Shown here piece by piece: positions 9,979 through 19,826 of a DNA stretch of 64,000 nucleotides. The DNA is taken from NCBI RefSeq assembly GCF_001040705.1, contig NZ_CVQP01000011.1, forward strand, positions 248 through 64,247. The letters are read 5' to 3'. How positions within the stretch are numbered: the stretch's first letter is position 1; the number at the start of each line of letters is the position of its first letter. The position numbers were made by a program, and so were the translations under genes. The notes beneath the pieces are model-generated. The model worked only from the letters and a program-made list of their open reading frames with translations. It had not been told where the DNA came from and made no database searches. Origin of the DNA: Rhodococcus sp. RD6.2 (lineage in GTDB: Bacteria; Actinomycetota; Actinomycetes; Mycobacteriales; Mycobacteriaceae).

Positions 9979-11427
9979 ATGGCCGTCACCGCAGGCAGGT
10001 CGGGGGTTCCGGCAGCACCGTACGGGCTGCCCGGGCACCTCGTCGACTTCGTCGAAGCCCTCCGTAAGCGCGGAATCGCGGTCGGACCGTCCGAGACCGT
10101 CGACGCCGGACAGGTGATGTCGGTTCTGGACCTGCTCGACCGGGAGTCGGTGCGGGAGGGGTTGGCGTGCGCGCTGCTGCGTCGACCGACGCACCGCGCC
10201 ACGTACGACGCGCTGTTCGACCTGTGGTTCCCGGCCGCGGTCGGAGCGCGCACCGACGGCAGTGGTGACGTCGAGATCGAGATCCCGCGCGGCGAGAACG
10301 GTGAGGTCGACTTCGAGGCGCTGCGCGAGTTGATCGCGGGACTGCTCGTCGACGGGTCCGCGGAGTCCCTGCAACTGATCGAGCAGCTCACCTCGCGTCT
10401 CGTGGAGGAACTGGGCCAGTACCAGTCCGCGAAGGGGCCGTCGTTCTCCGCCTATCAGGCACTGCGGGACGTGGCCCCGGAGACGCTCGTGTCCCGGATC
10501 CTCGACGGCCTGCTCGGGCATTCGAGCAAGGGTGAGCACCAGGCCGACGATTACGCGACCGAGATCGCCCGCCGCACGGCCGCGCAGCGGATCGCCGACT
10601 TCCGCAAGATGGTCGAGATCGAGACGCGTCGCCGCTCCGCCGAGCAGCTCGGCAAGGAGCGCGTCGCGAGCTACGGCGTTCCGAAGCTCGCCGAGGAGGT
10701 CGACTTCCTCCGTGCCACCGACTCGGAGATGGTCACGCTCAAACGTACCGTCAATCCGCTCGCCCGCAAGCTCGCGAGCAGGCTCGCGGCGCGCCGCAAA
10801 CGTGCGCGGGCCGGCGCCATCGACCTCCGCAAGACGCTGCGCAAGTCGATGTCCACCGGCGGCGTCCCCATCGACCTCGTGCTGCGCAAACCGCGTCCGG
10901 CACGCCCCGAGCTCGTCGTGCTGTGCGATGTGTCCGGCTCGGTCGCCGGGTTCTCCAACTTCACGCTGCTGCTCGTGCACGCGCTGCGCGAGCAGTTCGC
11001 CCGGGTCCGGGTGTTCGCGTTCATCGACACCACCGACGAGGTCACCCGGTTCTTCGACTCGGGCGCCGACCTCGGCGTGTCGATGTCGCGCATGATCCGC
11101 GAGGCCGACCTCATCGCGTACGACGGGCACTCCGACTACGGAAACGCGATCGGGGTCTTCGCCGAGCGGTTCGCGCACAGCCTGACGGGCCGCTCGTCGC
11201 TGCTCATCCTCGGCGATGCGCGCAACAACTATCGCGACCCCAACCTCGCGACACTGGCGCACCTGGCCACGGTCGCCAAACACACGCATTGGCTCAACCC
11301 CGAGCCGCGCGGCCAGTGGGGCGGCGGCGACTCCGCCGCCAACGTGTACGCCGACGTCGTACCGATGCACGAGTGCCGCAACGCGCAGCAGCTGGCCGCG
11401 GTCGTTGCGGGGCTGTTGCCGGTGTGA
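9979..11427 (+). CDS. VWA domain protein (CoxE-like), partner of the MoxR ATPase
   Basis: A 482-residue cytoplasmic protein whose C-terminal half is a von Willebrand factor A domain. The MIDAS metal site is seen in [16 protein letters not shown] near residue 315 (DxSxS), followed by [12 protein letters not shown] and, later, [13 protein letters not shown]. The N-terminal half is charged and helical with no recognised domain. It resembles CoxE/YehP-type proteins, which pair with MoxR ATPases to remodel or load metalloenzymes. ATG at 9979 has a good ribosome-binding site (GGGAGG, 5 nt upstream). Overlap with nadD transcription is unlikely, since nadD has its own -10 box. Confidence 0.88.
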   Translation: MAVTAGRSGVPAAPYGLPGHLVDFVEALRKRGIAVGPSETVDAGQVMSVLDLLDRESVREGLACALLRRPTHRATYDALFDLWFPAAVGARTDGSGDVEIEIPRGENGEVDFEALRELIAGLLVDGSAESLQLIEQLTSRLVEELGQYQSAKGPSFSAYQALRDVAPETLVSRILDGLLGHSSKGEHQADDYATEIARRTAAQRIADFRKMVEIETRRRSAEQLGKERVASYGVPKLAEEVDFLRATDSEMVTLKRTVNPLARKLASRLAARRKRARAGAIDLRKTLRKSMSTGGVPIDLVLRKPRPARPELVVLCDVSGSVAGFSNFTLLLVHALREQFARVRVFAFIDTTDEVTRFFDSGADLGVSMSRMIREADLIAYDGHSDYGNAIGVFAERFAHSLTGRSSLLILGDARNNYRDPNLATLAHLATVAKHTHWLNPEPRGQWGGGDSAANVYADVVPMHECRNAQQLAAVVAGLLPV

Positions 11428-11459
11428 CGTGGTGGCGAATTCACCCCGCGGCCTCCCAG

Positions 11460-11465
11460 TAAGCT
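11460..11465 (+). promoter_or_regulatory. Putative -10 box of nadD (leaderless)
   Basis: TAAGCT with 8 nt to the GTG at 11474. No ribosome-binding site lies upstream of that GTG, consistent with a leaderless transcript that would serve the whole nadD-holA run. Confidence 0.45.
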
Positions 11466-11473
11466 CGACTCTC

Positions 11474-12214
11474 GTGCACAAGGGAGAGAAAGCGGCAGCG
11501 CGTCGCCGCAGGCTGGGAGTCATGGGTGGCACCTTCGACCCCATCCACCACGGTCACCTCGTCGCAGCGAGTGAGGTCAAGGATCTCTTCGATCTCGACG
11601 AGGTCATCTTCGTGCCGACCGGCCAGCCGTGGCAGAAGGCGGGCAAGAACGTCAGCGGCGCCGAGGACCGCTACCTCATGACGGTCATCGCGACGGCGTC
11701 CAATCCGAGTTTCTCGGTCAGCCGCGTCGACGTCGACCGGCACAAGGACACCTATACCGTCGACACCCTGCGCGACCTGCGTGACCAGCACCCCGACGCG
11801 GACCTGTACTTCATCACGGGCGCCGACGCGGTCGAGACGATCCTCACCTGGCAGAATTGGGAGGAGATGTTCGAGCTGGCGAAGTTCGTGGGTGTGAGCA
11901 GGCCCGGATACGAACTCGGTGGCGACCACCTCGCCGAGCACCTCGCCGGCCAGCCCGCCGACGCGTTGACGCTCGTCGAGATTCCCGCGATGGCGATCTC
12001 GTCGACCGACTGCCGCTTGCGGGCGAGTGAGAACCGTCCCGTCTGGTACCTGGTGCCGGACGGGGTGGTGCAGTACATCTCGAAGCGGAACCTGTATCGA
12101 CCCCGGGGCGCGGAGCGTCACGACGGCGCGATCACGGTGTCGGGACCGGCACCGCAGCACGACACGGGCACGACCCAGAACACCAGCCGAACCCAGAACC
12201 GGGAGAACAGTTAA
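11474..12214 (+). CDS. nadD: Nicotinate-nucleotide adenylyltransferase NadD
   Basis: Transfers AMP from ATP to nicotinate mononucleotide, giving deamido-NAD in NAD synthesis. The nucleotidyltransferase motif [11 protein letters not shown] follows the start closely, and the C-terminal ISSTDCRLR motif is present. About 246 residues from GTG 11474. The ~25 residues after [12 protein letters not shown] form a Thr/Gln/Asn-rich low-complexity tail. The GTG was chosen because the extension [19 protein letters not shown] resembles actinobacterial NadD N-termini and a -10 box precedes it. ATG 11522 is an alternative but would remove the first beta strand. The stop directly abuts the rsfS start. Confidence 0.94.
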   Translation: MHKGEKAAARRRRLGVMGGTFDPIHHGHLVAASEVKDLFDLDEVIFVPTGQPWQKAGKNVSGAEDRYLMTVIATASNPSFSVSRVDVDRHKDTYTVDTLRDLRDQHPDADLYFITGADAVETILTWQNWEEMFELAKFVGVSRPGYELGGDHLAEHLAGQPADALTLVEIPAMAISSTDCRLRASENRPVWYLVPDGVVQYISKRNLYRPRGAERHDGAITVSGPAPQHDTGTTQNTSRTQNRENS

Positions 12215-12667
12215 GTGAGCGCATCCGCCGAAGCACTCGAGATGTCGCGGATTGCCGCGTTGGCCGCCGACGAGAAGCTGGCCAAGGACGTGGTGGTTCT
12301 GGACGTGTCGGAACAGTTGGTCATCACCGACTGCTTCGTCATCGCGTCCGCGTCCAACGAGCGTCAGGTCAATTCGGTCGTCGAGAACATCGAGGACAAG
12401 CTGCGTGAAGCCGGGCACAAGCCGGTTCGCAAGGAAGGCACCCGCGAGGGTCGTTGGGCACTGCTCGACTACGTCGACATGGTCGTCCATGTGCAGCACG
12501 ACGACGAGCGCAACTTCTACGGCCTCGAGCGGCTCTGGAAGGACTGCCCCGTCGTGACGATCGACGGCATCGAGGCACCCACGTCCGAGTGGGGTGCCGA
12601 TTCCGACGGCGTCATCACCGACGACCGCGCGGGCCTGGACGACGCTGCCCCGGAGTCCGGACTGTGA
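12215..12667 (+). CDS. rsfS: Ribosomal silencing factor RsfS
   Basis: Binds ribosomal protein uL14 and blocks joining of the 30S and 50S subunits when nutrients are short. 150 residues; the core DUF143/Iojap domain covers residues ~10-120, with VITDCFVIASASNERQVNS, EGTREGRWALLDYVDMVVHV and FYGLERLWKDCP as typical segments. An acidic tail of ~25 residues follows. It starts at GTG 12215, immediately after the nadD TAA, so it is translationally coupled, and its stop overlaps the next gene's GTG. The nadD-rsfS pairing is widespread in bacteria. Confidence 0.95.
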   Translation: MSASAEALEMSRIAALAADEKLAKDVVVLDVSEQLVITDCFVIASASNERQVNSVVENIEDKLREAGHKPVRKEGTREGRWALLDYVDMVVHVQHDDERNFYGLERLWKDCPVVTIDGIEAPTSEWGADSDGVITDDRAGLDDAAPESGL

Positions 12668-13323
12668 CGTCCGCGCTGCCGCATTCGCGGCGGCTGATCC
12701 TGCTTCGGCACGGGCAGACGGAGTACAACGCGGGCGACCGGATGCAGGGGCAACTCGACACCGACCTGTCCGAGCTCGGCCGAATCCAGGCGAAGTCGGC
12801 GGCGAAGGTACTCGCGGAGCGCGGGCCCGCCGCGATCGTCAGCTCGGACCTGCGGCGTGCGTCGGACACCGCAGCCGCCCTGGGCGAGCACGCCGGCCTG
12901 ACCGTCACCACCGACATCCGCCTGCGGGAAACCCACCTCGGGGAGTGGCAGGGCCTCACGCACACCCAGGTCGACGAGCGCGACCCCGGAGCGCGGGCCG
13001 CCTGGCGTGCCGACGCGTCCTGGACGCCGCCCGGCGGCGAGAGTCGCATCGACGTCGCGCGGCGTGCCGTGCCGGTCGTGGACGAACTCGTCGCCGACCG
13101 TCCCGAGTGGGGTGAGTCGCCCGTGGTGCTCGTCGCGCACGGTGGTCTCATCGCGGCGCTGACCGCCGCGCTCCTCGACCTTCCCGTGGACCGCTGGCCC
13201 GTCCTCGGTGGCCTGGGCAACACCAGCTGGGTGCAGCTCAGCGGGCACGGCGAACCCGGTGCCGTCTCATGGCGTCTCGACGTGTGGAACGCGTCCGCAG
13301 CGGTGGCCGGCGATGTCCTCTGA
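12664..13323 (+). CDS. gpgP: Histidine phosphatase, glucosyl-3-phosphoglycerate phosphatase type
   Basis: Member of the phosphoglycerate-mutase-like (histidine phosphatase) family. The catalytic motif [12 protein letters not shown] is near residue 12, [10 protein letters not shown] carries the second Arg, [11 protein letters not shown] the general acid, and [10 protein letters not shown] the second His. 219 residues, GTG start overlapping the rsfS stop. In mycobacteria the enzyme in this exact position (rsfS-gpgP-octT) removes phosphate from glucosyl-3-phosphoglycerate to give glucosylglycerate, the primer of methylglucose lipopolysaccharide. That specific role is inferred from gene order; the phosphatase family is directly visible. 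Confidence 0.85.
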   Translation: MTSALPHSRRLILLRHGQTEYNAGDRMQGQLDTDLSELGRIQAKSAAKVLAERGPAAIVSSDLRRASDTAAALGEHAGLTVTTDIRLRETHLGEWQGLTHTQVDERDPGARAAWRADASWTPPGGESRIDVARRAVPVVDELVADRPEWGESPVVLVAHGGLIAALTAALLDLPVDRWPVLGGLGNTSWVQLSGHGEPGAVSWRLDVWNASAAVAGDVL

Positions 13324-14116
13324 CCTCGCGGGCGGTGCCGCCGCCGAATCCGCCGATCGTCCGACGCTGTTGGTGATCGCGGACTCCCTGTCCTACTTCG
13401 GACCGAAGGGCGGGCTCGCCGCCGACCACCCGAAGATCTGGCCGAACATCGTCGCCGCGGAACTCGGCTGGGACGTCGAACTGGTCGCCCGCATCGGGTG
13501 GACCAGCCGCGACGCCTACTGGGCCCTGATCCAGGACCCGCGCGTGTGGGCGACCGTGCCGCGCGCGGGCGCGGTGGTGTTCGCGGTCGGCGGCATGGAC
13601 TCGTTGCCGTCCCCGCTGCCGACCGCGCTGCGCGAGACGCTGCGGTACATCCGCCCACCCGCCCTGCGTCGCCAGGTCCGCAACGCCTACCAGTGGCTGC
13701 AGCCCCGGCTCGCGCCGCTGGGATGGCCCGTCGCGCTGCCCCCGAGGCTCAGCGTCGAGTATCTCGAGGAGTGCCGCACCTCGCTCGAGTACATGCGGCC
13801 GGAGTTGCCGATCATCGGCTGCCTGCCGTCCGTGCACCTCAGCGACGCCTACGGCAAGGTGCACGCTGGTCGTACGGCGGCCGTCAACGCACTCGAAGCG
13901 TGGAGCAGCGAGAAGGACGTGCCACTGGTCGACCTCGCCCAGGCGGTCCGTCCCGACATCTACTCCGGTGAAGGGAATCCCGACGGCATCCACTGGGGGT
14001 GGGCCGGCCACGCCGCGGTCGCCGAGGCGATGCTCCCGACCATCCGCGCCGCCGTCGCGGCTGCTGCCGCCCGCGCTGCCGATGTCGTGGACCCGGCCGC
14101 CGACGGAGCCCGGTAG
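13313..14116 (+). CDS. octT: SGNH-hydrolase-fold acyltransferase, diglucosylglycerate octanoyltransferase (OctT) type
   Basis: A 267-residue protein of the SGNH/GDSL fold. Block I is [10 protein letters not shown], with the presumed nucleophile Ser near residue 26, and the C-terminal catalytic pair sits in [20 protein letters not shown] (Asp and His). In mycobacteria the homologue beside gpgP transfers octanoate onto diglucosylglycerate, an early MGLP precursor. ATG 13313 was selected (MSSDLAGG), 11 nt inside the end of gpgP. An upstream extension in the same frame lacks family features. An Ala-rich tail of ~25 residues ends the protein. Confidence 0.8.
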   Translation: MSSDLAGGAAAESADRPTLLVIADSLSYFGPKGGLAADHPKIWPNIVAAELGWDVELVARIGWTSRDAYWALIQDPRVWATVPRAGAVVFAVGGMDSLPSPLPTALRETLRYIRPPALRRQVRNAYQWLQPRLAPLGWPVALPPRLSVEYLEECRTSLEYMRPELPIIGCLPSVHLSDAYGKVHAGRTAAVNALEAWSSEKDVPLVDLAQAVRPDIYSGEGNPDGIHWGWAGHAAVAEAMLPTIRAAVAAAAARAADVVDPAADGAR

Positions 14117-14122
14117 TCGCCC

Positions 14123-15001
14123 ATGGCGGTCGTCGTGGTCACGGACTCGTCCTGCGGTCTCGAACCGAAGGTCGCGGAGGACCTGGGTATCCGGGTGGTC
14201 CCGCTGCACGTACTCGTCGACGGGACCGACCTGCGCGAAGGTGTCGACGCGATGCCGGCGAACCTGTTCGTCGGCGCGGGCATCACCACCTCGGGGGCGT
14301 CGCCGGGTGAGCTGACGGACGCCTACGCCCGTGCCCTCGAGGACAGCGCCGGGGACGGTGTCGTCGCCGTGCACATCTCGCGGCAACTGTCCGGGACCTG
14401 GGAGGCCGGGCGGCAGGCGTCGCAGGAACTGGGGGACAAGGTTCGCATCGTCGACTCCCGTTCCACGGCAATGGCATTGGGCTATGCGGTGCTCGCCGCG
14501 GCTCGCCTCGCCCGGGCGGGCGGTAGCCTGCGCGCGGTGTACGAGCGGGCCGTGGAGGTCGCCGACCGGGGTCGCGTCCTCATCATGGTCGACCGGCTCG
14601 ACCACCTGCGCCGCGGCGGCCGGATCGGCACGGCGGCCGCACTGTTCGGAACCGCCCTCGCGATGAAGCCGGTGCTGCACCTGGTCGACGGGAAACTGGT
14701 GCTCCGGGAGAAGACGCGGACCGCCACCAAGGCGATCGGCAGGCTCGTCGACGGCGCCGTCGAACTGGCGGAGTCCGGCACCAGGGAGCTGTCCGGATCC
14801 GACGCAGGCGACGTCGCGGTCGCGGTGCATCACGTCGGCGCCGCCGAGCGGGCGGAGCAGGTCGCGGCGGCGCTCCGCGAACGACTCCCCGGCGCAGGCG
14901 AGTTCGTTGTAGCCGAACTCGGCCCGGTCGTCGCGAGTCATCTCGGGCCCGGCGCAGTCGGGGTGCTCGTGGTGCCCGGCGGGGCCGACGCGCCCGAGTA
15001 G
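14123..15001 (+). CDS. DegV family fatty-acid-binding protein
   Basis: DegV proteins bind a fatty acid and, in Gram-positive bacteria, present it to fatty acid kinase. 292 residues with VVVTDSSCGLEP at the N-terminus, ITTSGASPGELTDAYARAL (Thr/Ser residues that contact the carboxylate), VHISRQLSGTWEAGR, and RLDHLRRGGRIGTAAALFGT. No fatty acid kinase gene is nearby. It starts 6 nt after octT and shares the same transcript direction, which fits a link with the octanoyl transfer step, but that is only an inference from position. Confidence 0.9.
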   Translation: MAVVVVTDSSCGLEPKVAEDLGIRVVPLHVLVDGTDLREGVDAMPANLFVGAGITTSGASPGELTDAYARALEDSAGDGVVAVHISRQLSGTWEAGRQASQELGDKVRIVDSRSTAMALGYAVLAAARLARAGGSLRAVYERAVEVADRGRVLIMVDRLDHLRRGGRIGTAAALFGTALAMKPVLHLVDGKLVLREKTRTATKAIGRLVDGAVELAESGTRELSGSDAGDVAVAVHHVGAAERAEQVAAALRERLPGAGEFVVAELGPVVASHLGPGAVGVLVVPGGADAPE

Positions 15002-15077
15002 TACACAGGGCGCCAATTCATCCACAGGCCACGCTGTTTCGGCTGGTCGGCCCCGAGGTCCGGTGCGGCGCCCGTCC

Positions 15078-15083
15078 TACCGT
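15078..15083 (+). promoter_or_regulatory. Putative -10 box of comEA (leaderless)
   Basis: TACCGT lies 6 nt before the comEA ATG at 15090, in an 88-nt gap after the DegV gene. It may allow separate transcription of comEA-comEC-holA. Confidence 0.35.
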
Positions 15084-15089
15084 CGTGTC

Positions 15090-15920
15090 ATGGGCAGCAC
15101 CGAGGTACGCGAGCAGATCAGGCGCAGACTGGACGCCGTCACCGGAGCCGTCAACGTCGACGACGCGACCGGCGAGTCCGATCACGACGACGGGGTGGGT
15201 GCGCCGGGCTGGCTCGAGTCCGATACCGCCGCGTCCGGTCCGCGGGTTCGGTTCGCACCGGGGCGTCGCGGCGTGATCGCGCTGGTGCTCGTCGCACTCG
15301 TCGCCGCAGGAATCGGCGGAGTCGCGGTGTGGCGGGACCGGCCCACCACGGAGTTGGCGCCGCCGCTGCCCGCGGTCGACGTCGTGGACGAGTCGCCCGC
15401 ACCTCCCGTCATGCCGGGCACGCCCGCGCCACCACCGCCCGCCTCCGACATCGTCGTCAGCGTGGTCGGGCTCGTCCATACGAGCGGCCTCGTTCACCTG
15501 CCGGACGGATCGCGGGTCGCCGACGCCCTCGCCGCCGCAGGCGGTGCACGGGAGGGTGCGGACCTGCTGGGACTCAACCTCGCGCAGCGGCTCGCCGACG
15601 GCGACCAGGTGCTCGTCGGCCTGGCACCCGCTCCAGGGTCGGTGCCCGTCGCGGGAAGTGCCACCGTCGGCGCGGGTGCCGTCGGTGGGAGCGCCGGCGG
15701 CGGGACGGGGAACGCCACCGCCGGTGGGCCGGTCGACCTCAACACCGCAACCGAGCAGCAGCTGGACGCCCTGCCCGGAGTCGGACCGGTCACCGCGACC
15801 GCGATCATCTCGTGGCGCACCGCGAACGGCAGCTTCACCGACGTCGAGCAGCTCGGTGAGGTCGACGGGATCGGTCCCGCGCGACTCGAGAAGCTGCGCG
15901 ACCTCGTGACGGTGCGGTGA
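15090..15920 (+). CDS. comEA: ComEA-like DNA-binding protein
   Basis: Membrane-anchored DNA receptor of the competence type. 276 residues: a cytoplasmic N-terminus of ~60 residues, one transmembrane segment near 65-85 (GVIALVLVALVAAGIGGVAV), a Pro-rich linker, a SLBB/soluble-ligand-binding-like region around VVGLVHTSGLVHLPDGSRV, a Gly/Ala-rich linker, then tandem helix-hairpin-helix motifs in the last 65 residues (VDLNTATEQQLDALPGVGPV and LGEVDGIGPARLEKLRDLV). ATG 15090 is preferred over an upstream GTG. Its end overlaps comEC by 4 nt. Natural transformation is not established for most relatives, so the cellular role is uncertain. Confidence 0.9.
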   Translation: MGSTEVREQIRRRLDAVTGAVNVDDATGESDHDDGVGAPGWLESDTAASGPRVRFAPGRRGVIALVLVALVAAGIGGVAVWRDRPTTELAPPLPAVDVVDESPAPPVMPGTPAPPPPASDIVVSVVGLVHTSGLVHLPDGSRVADALAAAGGAREGADLLGLNLAQRLADGDQVLVGLAPAPGSVPVAGSATVGAGAVGGSAGGGTGNATAGGPVDLNTATEQQLDALPGVGPVTATAIISWRTANGSFTDVEQLGEVDGIGPARLEKLRDLVTVR

Positions 15921-18256
15921 CGCCGCCGCGGGTCCTCGACCTTCGCCTGCTTCCGTCGGCTGGAATGTCCTGGGCGGCAACCGCTGTCGGGATCGGACTC
16001 GGGTGGCGCGCAGCGGTGTGGTTCGCCGCGGTCGCCCTGGCGGGAGCGGTGGCGGCGGCAGGGCTGCGGAGGCACTCGGCGGCAGTCGCGGGTGCGGTGA
16101 TCGCGGCACTACTCGTGGGGGCGGGCTTCGCCGGCGCCACCGCGCTGCGGGTGCATGCGGTTCGGAGTCATCCCCTCGCCGCGGTCGCGGAGCGCGGCGG
16201 CCACGTCACCCTGACCGCGGTCGTCGTCGACGATCCGCGTCCCGTCCGCGGGCCAGCCGGTGGCTCCGTACTGGTCCGCGTCTCGCTCCGCTCGATGGAC
16301 ACCGCGCGTGGCGCACTCGACGTCGGGGGAGCGGTGCTCGTCTTCGCCCCCATCGACGGCTGGCAGGATCTGCTGCCGGGGCAGCGAGTGCAGTTGCGCG
16401 GTCGGGTCGGCGAATCGGACCGTGCGGATCTCACCGTCGCGGTGGTCCAGGCGACCGGGCCGCCGACCGAGGTCGGTGATCCGCCCTGGCATCAACGCGC
16501 GGCAGGGCACGTACGGCAGCGCTTTGCCGAGGCGGCATCTCGCGCCCTGCCGACCGACGCCGCCGGACTGCTGCCCGGTCTGGTGGTCGGCGACACGTCT
16601 GATCTGCCGGAACCCGTGGACGACGACTTCACCGCGGCCGGTCTCAGCCATCTGACGGCGGTGTCCGGCGCCAACATCTCGATCCTGTTGGGCGCGATCC
16701 TGCTCCTCACCCGGGCGGCCGCGCTCGGCCCTCGCACCACGGCGGCGATCGCCGGTGTCGCGCTCGTCGGCTTCGTCGTCGTGGCCAGGCCGTCCGCGAG
16801 CGTGCTGCGGGCCGCCGCGATGGGTGCGGTGGTGCTGCTGGCGATGGTGGTCGGCCGCCGCCGTCAGGCCGTGCCCGCACTGGCGGCCGCGGTCGTCGCA
16901 CTGCTCGCGTGGTTTCCGGAACTGGCCGTCAGCTACGGTTTTGCGCTGTCCGTTGCGGCGACCGCGGCGCTGGTCCTGATCGCGCCGCGCTGGGCACGGC
17001 GGTGGCAACGTCGCGGCTGGCCCCGCGCCGTGGCCGAAGCGGTCTCGGTTGCCGTCGCCGCCCACGTCGTCACCGTGCCGATCGTGGCGGCGATGTCGGG
17101 GACGGTCAGCATGGTTGCCGTCGCCGCGAATCTCCTTGTCGCCCCCGTGATCGCGCCCGTCACGGTGATCGGGGCCGTGGCCGCGGCGGGCGCGACGGCC
17201 TGGGTCCCGCTCGGCGAGGTCGTCGCACTCGCGACCGGCCCGCCGCTGTGGTGGTTGCTGAGAGTGGCGCGTGAAGCCGCGGAGGTCCCGGGAGCGTCGG
17301 TGGTCGTACCGTCGGGGGCATTCGGGTTCGCGATCCTCGCCGTGACGGCCGCAGCGGCAATCACGGCGGTCGCGGTGCGTCGGCTCCGGATCGTGGCGAT
17401 CGCCGTCGTGATCGGGTTGGCCGTCGCCTGGATACCGCTCCGGATGCTGATGCCGGGCTGGCCGGTCGCGGGCTGGGTTCTGGTGGCGTGCGATGTCGGC
17501 CAGGGTGACGCACTTGTGCTCGACGCGGGCGACGGGTCGGCGGTGGTCGTCGACGCCGGTCCAGCATCGCGGCCGGTGGACGGCTGCCTGGACCGGCTGG
17601 GGGTGCGGTCGGTCACGGCCGTCGTGCTGACTCATCTGCACGCCGATCATGTCGACGGACTGCCGGGCGTCCTGCACGGGCGAACGGTCGAGCAGATCGT
17701 GACCGGGCCGATGCGGCTGCCGACGCAGGCGTACGAACAGGTGCGGACGCTGGCATCCGGCGCGGGAGTGCCGCTCACCTCTGTCCACGCGGGGCAGGCG
17801 CTGACGGTCGGCACGCTGACGTTGCGGGTCCTCGGTCCGACGCTTCCTGCCCCTAGCGACCCCGAGGACGCCGACGACGCGGCCAACGATCAGTCGTTGG
17901 TACTGACGGTCGACACGGTTGCGGGACGCATCCTGCTGACCGGCGACGTCGAGGCAGCAGGGCAGCGTGACCTCATCCGCGACGGGGTCCCGCTCACCGC
18001 GGACATTCTGAAACTGCCGCATCACGGTTCGCGGACGACCGCGCCGGAGTTCCTCCGCGCGGTCGGGGCGAGGGTGGTCGTCGTGTCGGTCGGTGCGGGC
18101 AATACCTTCGGACATCCCAACCCCGACATCCTCCGCGCAGTGCGGGAGACGGGTGCGACGGTTGCACGGACCGACCTCGGCGGCGACATCGCGGTGAGCC
18201 GCGCCGGCGGTGGCGGTGTGGCCGTGACGTACCGGCGTGGGACGATCGTGCGGTGA
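15917..18256 (+). CDS. comEC: ComEC/Rec2 family competence channel protein
   Basis: Polytopic membrane protein of 779 residues thought to form the channel that carries single-stranded DNA across the cytoplasmic membrane. Three domains: an N-terminal soluble DUF4131-like part after two or three membrane helices (to ~190), the competence domain with many hydrophobic helices ([20 protein letters not shown] near 240, up to ~510), and a C-terminal metallo-beta-lactamase domain with [20 protein letters not shown] and the zinc motif [10 protein letters not shown] near residue 573, then LPHHGSRTT. The GTG at 15917 overlaps the comEA stop. Its own stop overlaps holA. The full set of domains is present, so it appears intact. 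Confidence 0.93.
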   Translation: MTPPRVLDLRLLPSAGMSWAATAVGIGLGWRAAVWFAAVALAGAVAAAGLRRHSAAVAGAVIAALLVGAGFAGATALRVHAVRSHPLAAVAERGGHVTLTAVVVDDPRPVRGPAGGSVLVRVSLRSMDTARGALDVGGAVLVFAPIDGWQDLLPGQRVQLRGRVGESDRADLTVAVVQATGPPTEVGDPPWHQRAAGHVRQRFAEAASRALPTDAAGLLPGLVVGDTSDLPEPVDDDFTAAGLSHLTAVSGANISILLGAILLLTRAAALGPRTTAAIAGVALVGFVVVARPSASVLRAAAMGAVVLLAMVVGRRRQAVPALAAAVVALLAWFPELAVSYGFALSVAATAALVLIAPRWARRWQRRGWPRAVAEAVSVAVAAHVVTVPIVAAMSGTVSMVAVAANLLVAPVIAPVTVIGAVAAAGATAWVPLGEVVALATGPPLWWLLRVAREAAEVPGASVVVPSGAFGFAILAVTAAAAITAVAVRRLRIVAIAVVIGLAVAWIPLRMLMPGWPVAGWVLVACDVGQGDALVLDAGDGSAVVVDAGPASRPVDGCLDRLGVRSVTAVVLTHLHADHVDGLPGVLHGRTVEQIVTGPMRLPTQAYEQVRTLASGAGVPLTSVHAGQALTVGTLTLRVLGPTLPAPSDPEDADDAANDQSLVLTVDTVAGRILLTGDVEAAGQRDLIRDGVPLTADILKLPHHGSRTTAPEFLRAVGARVVVVSVGAGNTFGHPNPDILRAVRETGATVARTDLGGDIAVSRAGGGGVAVTYRRGTIVR

Positions 18257-19212
18257 GTCAGACCGAGCAGTTGCATCTCGTCCTCGGCGACGAGGAATTC
18301 CTCGTCGAGCGGGCAGTCGCGTCCATCGTCGCGATGGTCAGGGGAGCATCCGACAACCCGACGGATGTGCCGGTGGAGAGGCTGCGCACCGGTGACGCCA
18401 CCCCGGCCGAACTGGCCGAACTGCTCAGCCCGTCGCTGTTCGCCGAGGACAAGGTGATCGTCCTCGAAGCCGCGGCCGAGGCGGGCAAGGACGCCGTCGC
18501 ACTCGTTCAGGACGCGGCCGCGGCCCCGCCGGACGGATTCACCCTCGTCGTCCTGCATTCCGGCGGAGGCCGTGCGAAGGCGATGGTCGGCGTACTGCAG
18601 AAGTCGGGGGCGCAGGTGCACGAGTGCGCCAAGCTCAAGGCGTCCGAACGCGTCGACTTCGTCCGCGGTGAGTTCCGGGCGGCCGGCGCCCGGGTGTCAC
18701 CGGAGGTAATCGAGACGATCCTCGACGCGGTCGGCTCCGATCTTCGCGAACTGGCCGCGGCGTGTTCGCAGCTGGTCGCGGACACGGGCGGACGTATCGA
18801 CGCGGCCGCGGTGCACCGGTACTACTCGGGCAAGGCGGAGGTGTCCGGATTCGACGTCGCGGAGCTTGCTGTGGCGGGAAACCGGCCCGGAGCGCTCGAG
18901 GCACTGCGATGGGCGATGCTCCGCGGTGTCCCGCACGTCCTCCTCGCCGATGCGCTGGCTGATGCCGTGCACACCATCGCGCGCGTGGACTCCGCAGGAC
19001 GCGGCGACCCGTTCAAGATGGCGTCGGGGCTCGGCATGGCGCCGTGGAAGGTGAAGAAGGCGCAGGCGCAGGCCCGGGGATGGAGTCCCGAGACCCTGGG
19101 CGTGGCGCTGCGTGTGGTCGCGCAACTCAACGCGGACGTGAAGGGCGGGGCCGCGGACGCGGACTACGCGGTCGAATATGCCGTGGGACGTGTGGCCGAA
19201 CTGCGGTCGTGA
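18253..19212 (+). CDS. holA: DNA polymerase III subunit delta HolA
   Basis: Clamp-loader subunit that opens the beta sliding clamp. 319 residues, the normal length. Seen: the N-terminal [16 protein letters not shown] typical of the family, the middle [19 protein letters not shown] region matching the conserved segment after the DNA_pol3_delta domain, and the C-terminal collar helices with [20 protein letters not shown] start at 18253 overlaps the comEC stop, the classic comEC-holA arrangement. A strong hairpin 40 nt downstream ends the operon. Confidence 0.94.
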   Translation: MSQTEQLHLVLGDEEFLVERAVASIVAMVRGASDNPTDVPVERLRTGDATPAELAELLSPSLFAEDKVIVLEAAAEAGKDAVALVQDAAAAPPDGFTLVVLHSGGGRAKAMVGVLQKSGAQVHECAKLKASERVDFVRGEFRAAGARVSPEVIETILDAVGSDLRELAAACSQLVADTGGRIDAAAVHRYYSGKAEVSGFDVAELAVAGNRPGALEALRWAMLRGVPHVLLADALADAVHTIARVDSAGRGDPFKMASGLGMAPWKVKKAQAQARGWSPETLGVALRVVAQLNADVKGGAADADYAVEYAVGRVAELRS

Positions 19213-19252
19213 GCACGTGTCCCCGGGGCGCCACCGTTCACGGGAACGCGAA

Positions 19253-19283
19253 AGACCGCCCGGTCGAATGACCTGGGCGGTCT
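19253..19283. terminator. Bidirectional hairpin terminator after holA
   Basis: AGACCGCCC (19253-19261) pairs with GGGCGGTCT (19275-19283), and an inner GGTC/GACC extends the stem around a GAAT loop. It lies between convergent holA and rpsT. A second short hairpin, TGACGGC (19325-19331) with GCCGTCA (19334-19340), lies just past the rpsT stop. Confidence 0.75.
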
Positions 19284-19351
19284 CCAGCGATGACGTGAGT
19301 CGGGCGGCAGGGCCGCCAGCCGAGTGACGGCGAGCCGTCACACGGGGTGCG

Positions 19352-19612
19352 TCAGAGCTTGTTGGCGGCGAGGGCGAGCGCCGACTTCTTGTTGGCGGCC
19401 TGGTTGGCGTGGATGACGCCCTTGCTGGCTGCCTTGTCGAGCTTGCGGCTGGCGGAGACGAGGAGCTCGCTGGCCTTGTCCTTGTCGCCCGCGGCAGCTG
19501 CCTCGCGGAAGGAGCGGATGGCGGTGCGCAGCGAGGACTTCACCGACTGGTTGCGCAGTCGCTGACGCTCGTTGGTCTGGATCCGCTTCACCTGGGACTT
19601 GATGTTGGCCAC
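19352..19612 (-). CDS. rpsT: 30S ribosomal protein S20
   Basis: Small-subunit protein bS20 that binds 16S rRNA during early 30S assembly. 86 residues, all-helical and rich in Lys/Arg/Ala. It begins [20 protein letters not shown] and contains [20 protein letters not shown] near the C-terminus, both family hallmarks. The start is GTG at 19612, with AGGAT about 8 nt upstream; GTG rather than ATG may keep expression low. A longer frame upstream is not needed. The gene is monocistronic, facing holA, with its own promoter and a 5' leader of about 65 nt. Confidence 0.97.
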   Translation of the reverse strand: MANIKSQVKRIQTNERQRLRNQSVKSSLRTAIRSFREAAAAGDKDKASELLVSASRKLDKAASKGVIHANQAANKKSALALAANKL

Positions 19613-19683
19613 GCGTAAAATCCTGTCGTCTTCGCTGGTTTCTGGTTGAGAAAGCTTTGGGTGCACTTAGGCACCGACAGGCC

Positions 19684-19713
19684 ACTGTACCAGTGGCCGA
19701 GGTGCCGTCCCAA
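19684..19713 (-). promoter_or_regulatory. Putative rpsT promoter overlapping a palindrome
   Basis: On the minus strand, TTGGGA (19713-19708) and TACAGT (19689-19684) are 18 nt apart, a plausible -35/-10 pair. The -10 lies inside an inverted repeat: GGCCACTG (19680-19687), 3-nt gap, CAGTGGCC (19691-19698). The palindrome could be a regulator site or a hairpin at the transcript start. Confidence 0.5.
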
Positions 19714-19826
19714 ACCGGCGTGTGCGATCACGCATCGGAAACGGAGAAACACAGTTGTTTCGCCGCGCTCATCTCCCCTTTACCGTACGTGATGCCGCGG
19801 TGACACGGGTGTCGGACCATGAGCCG

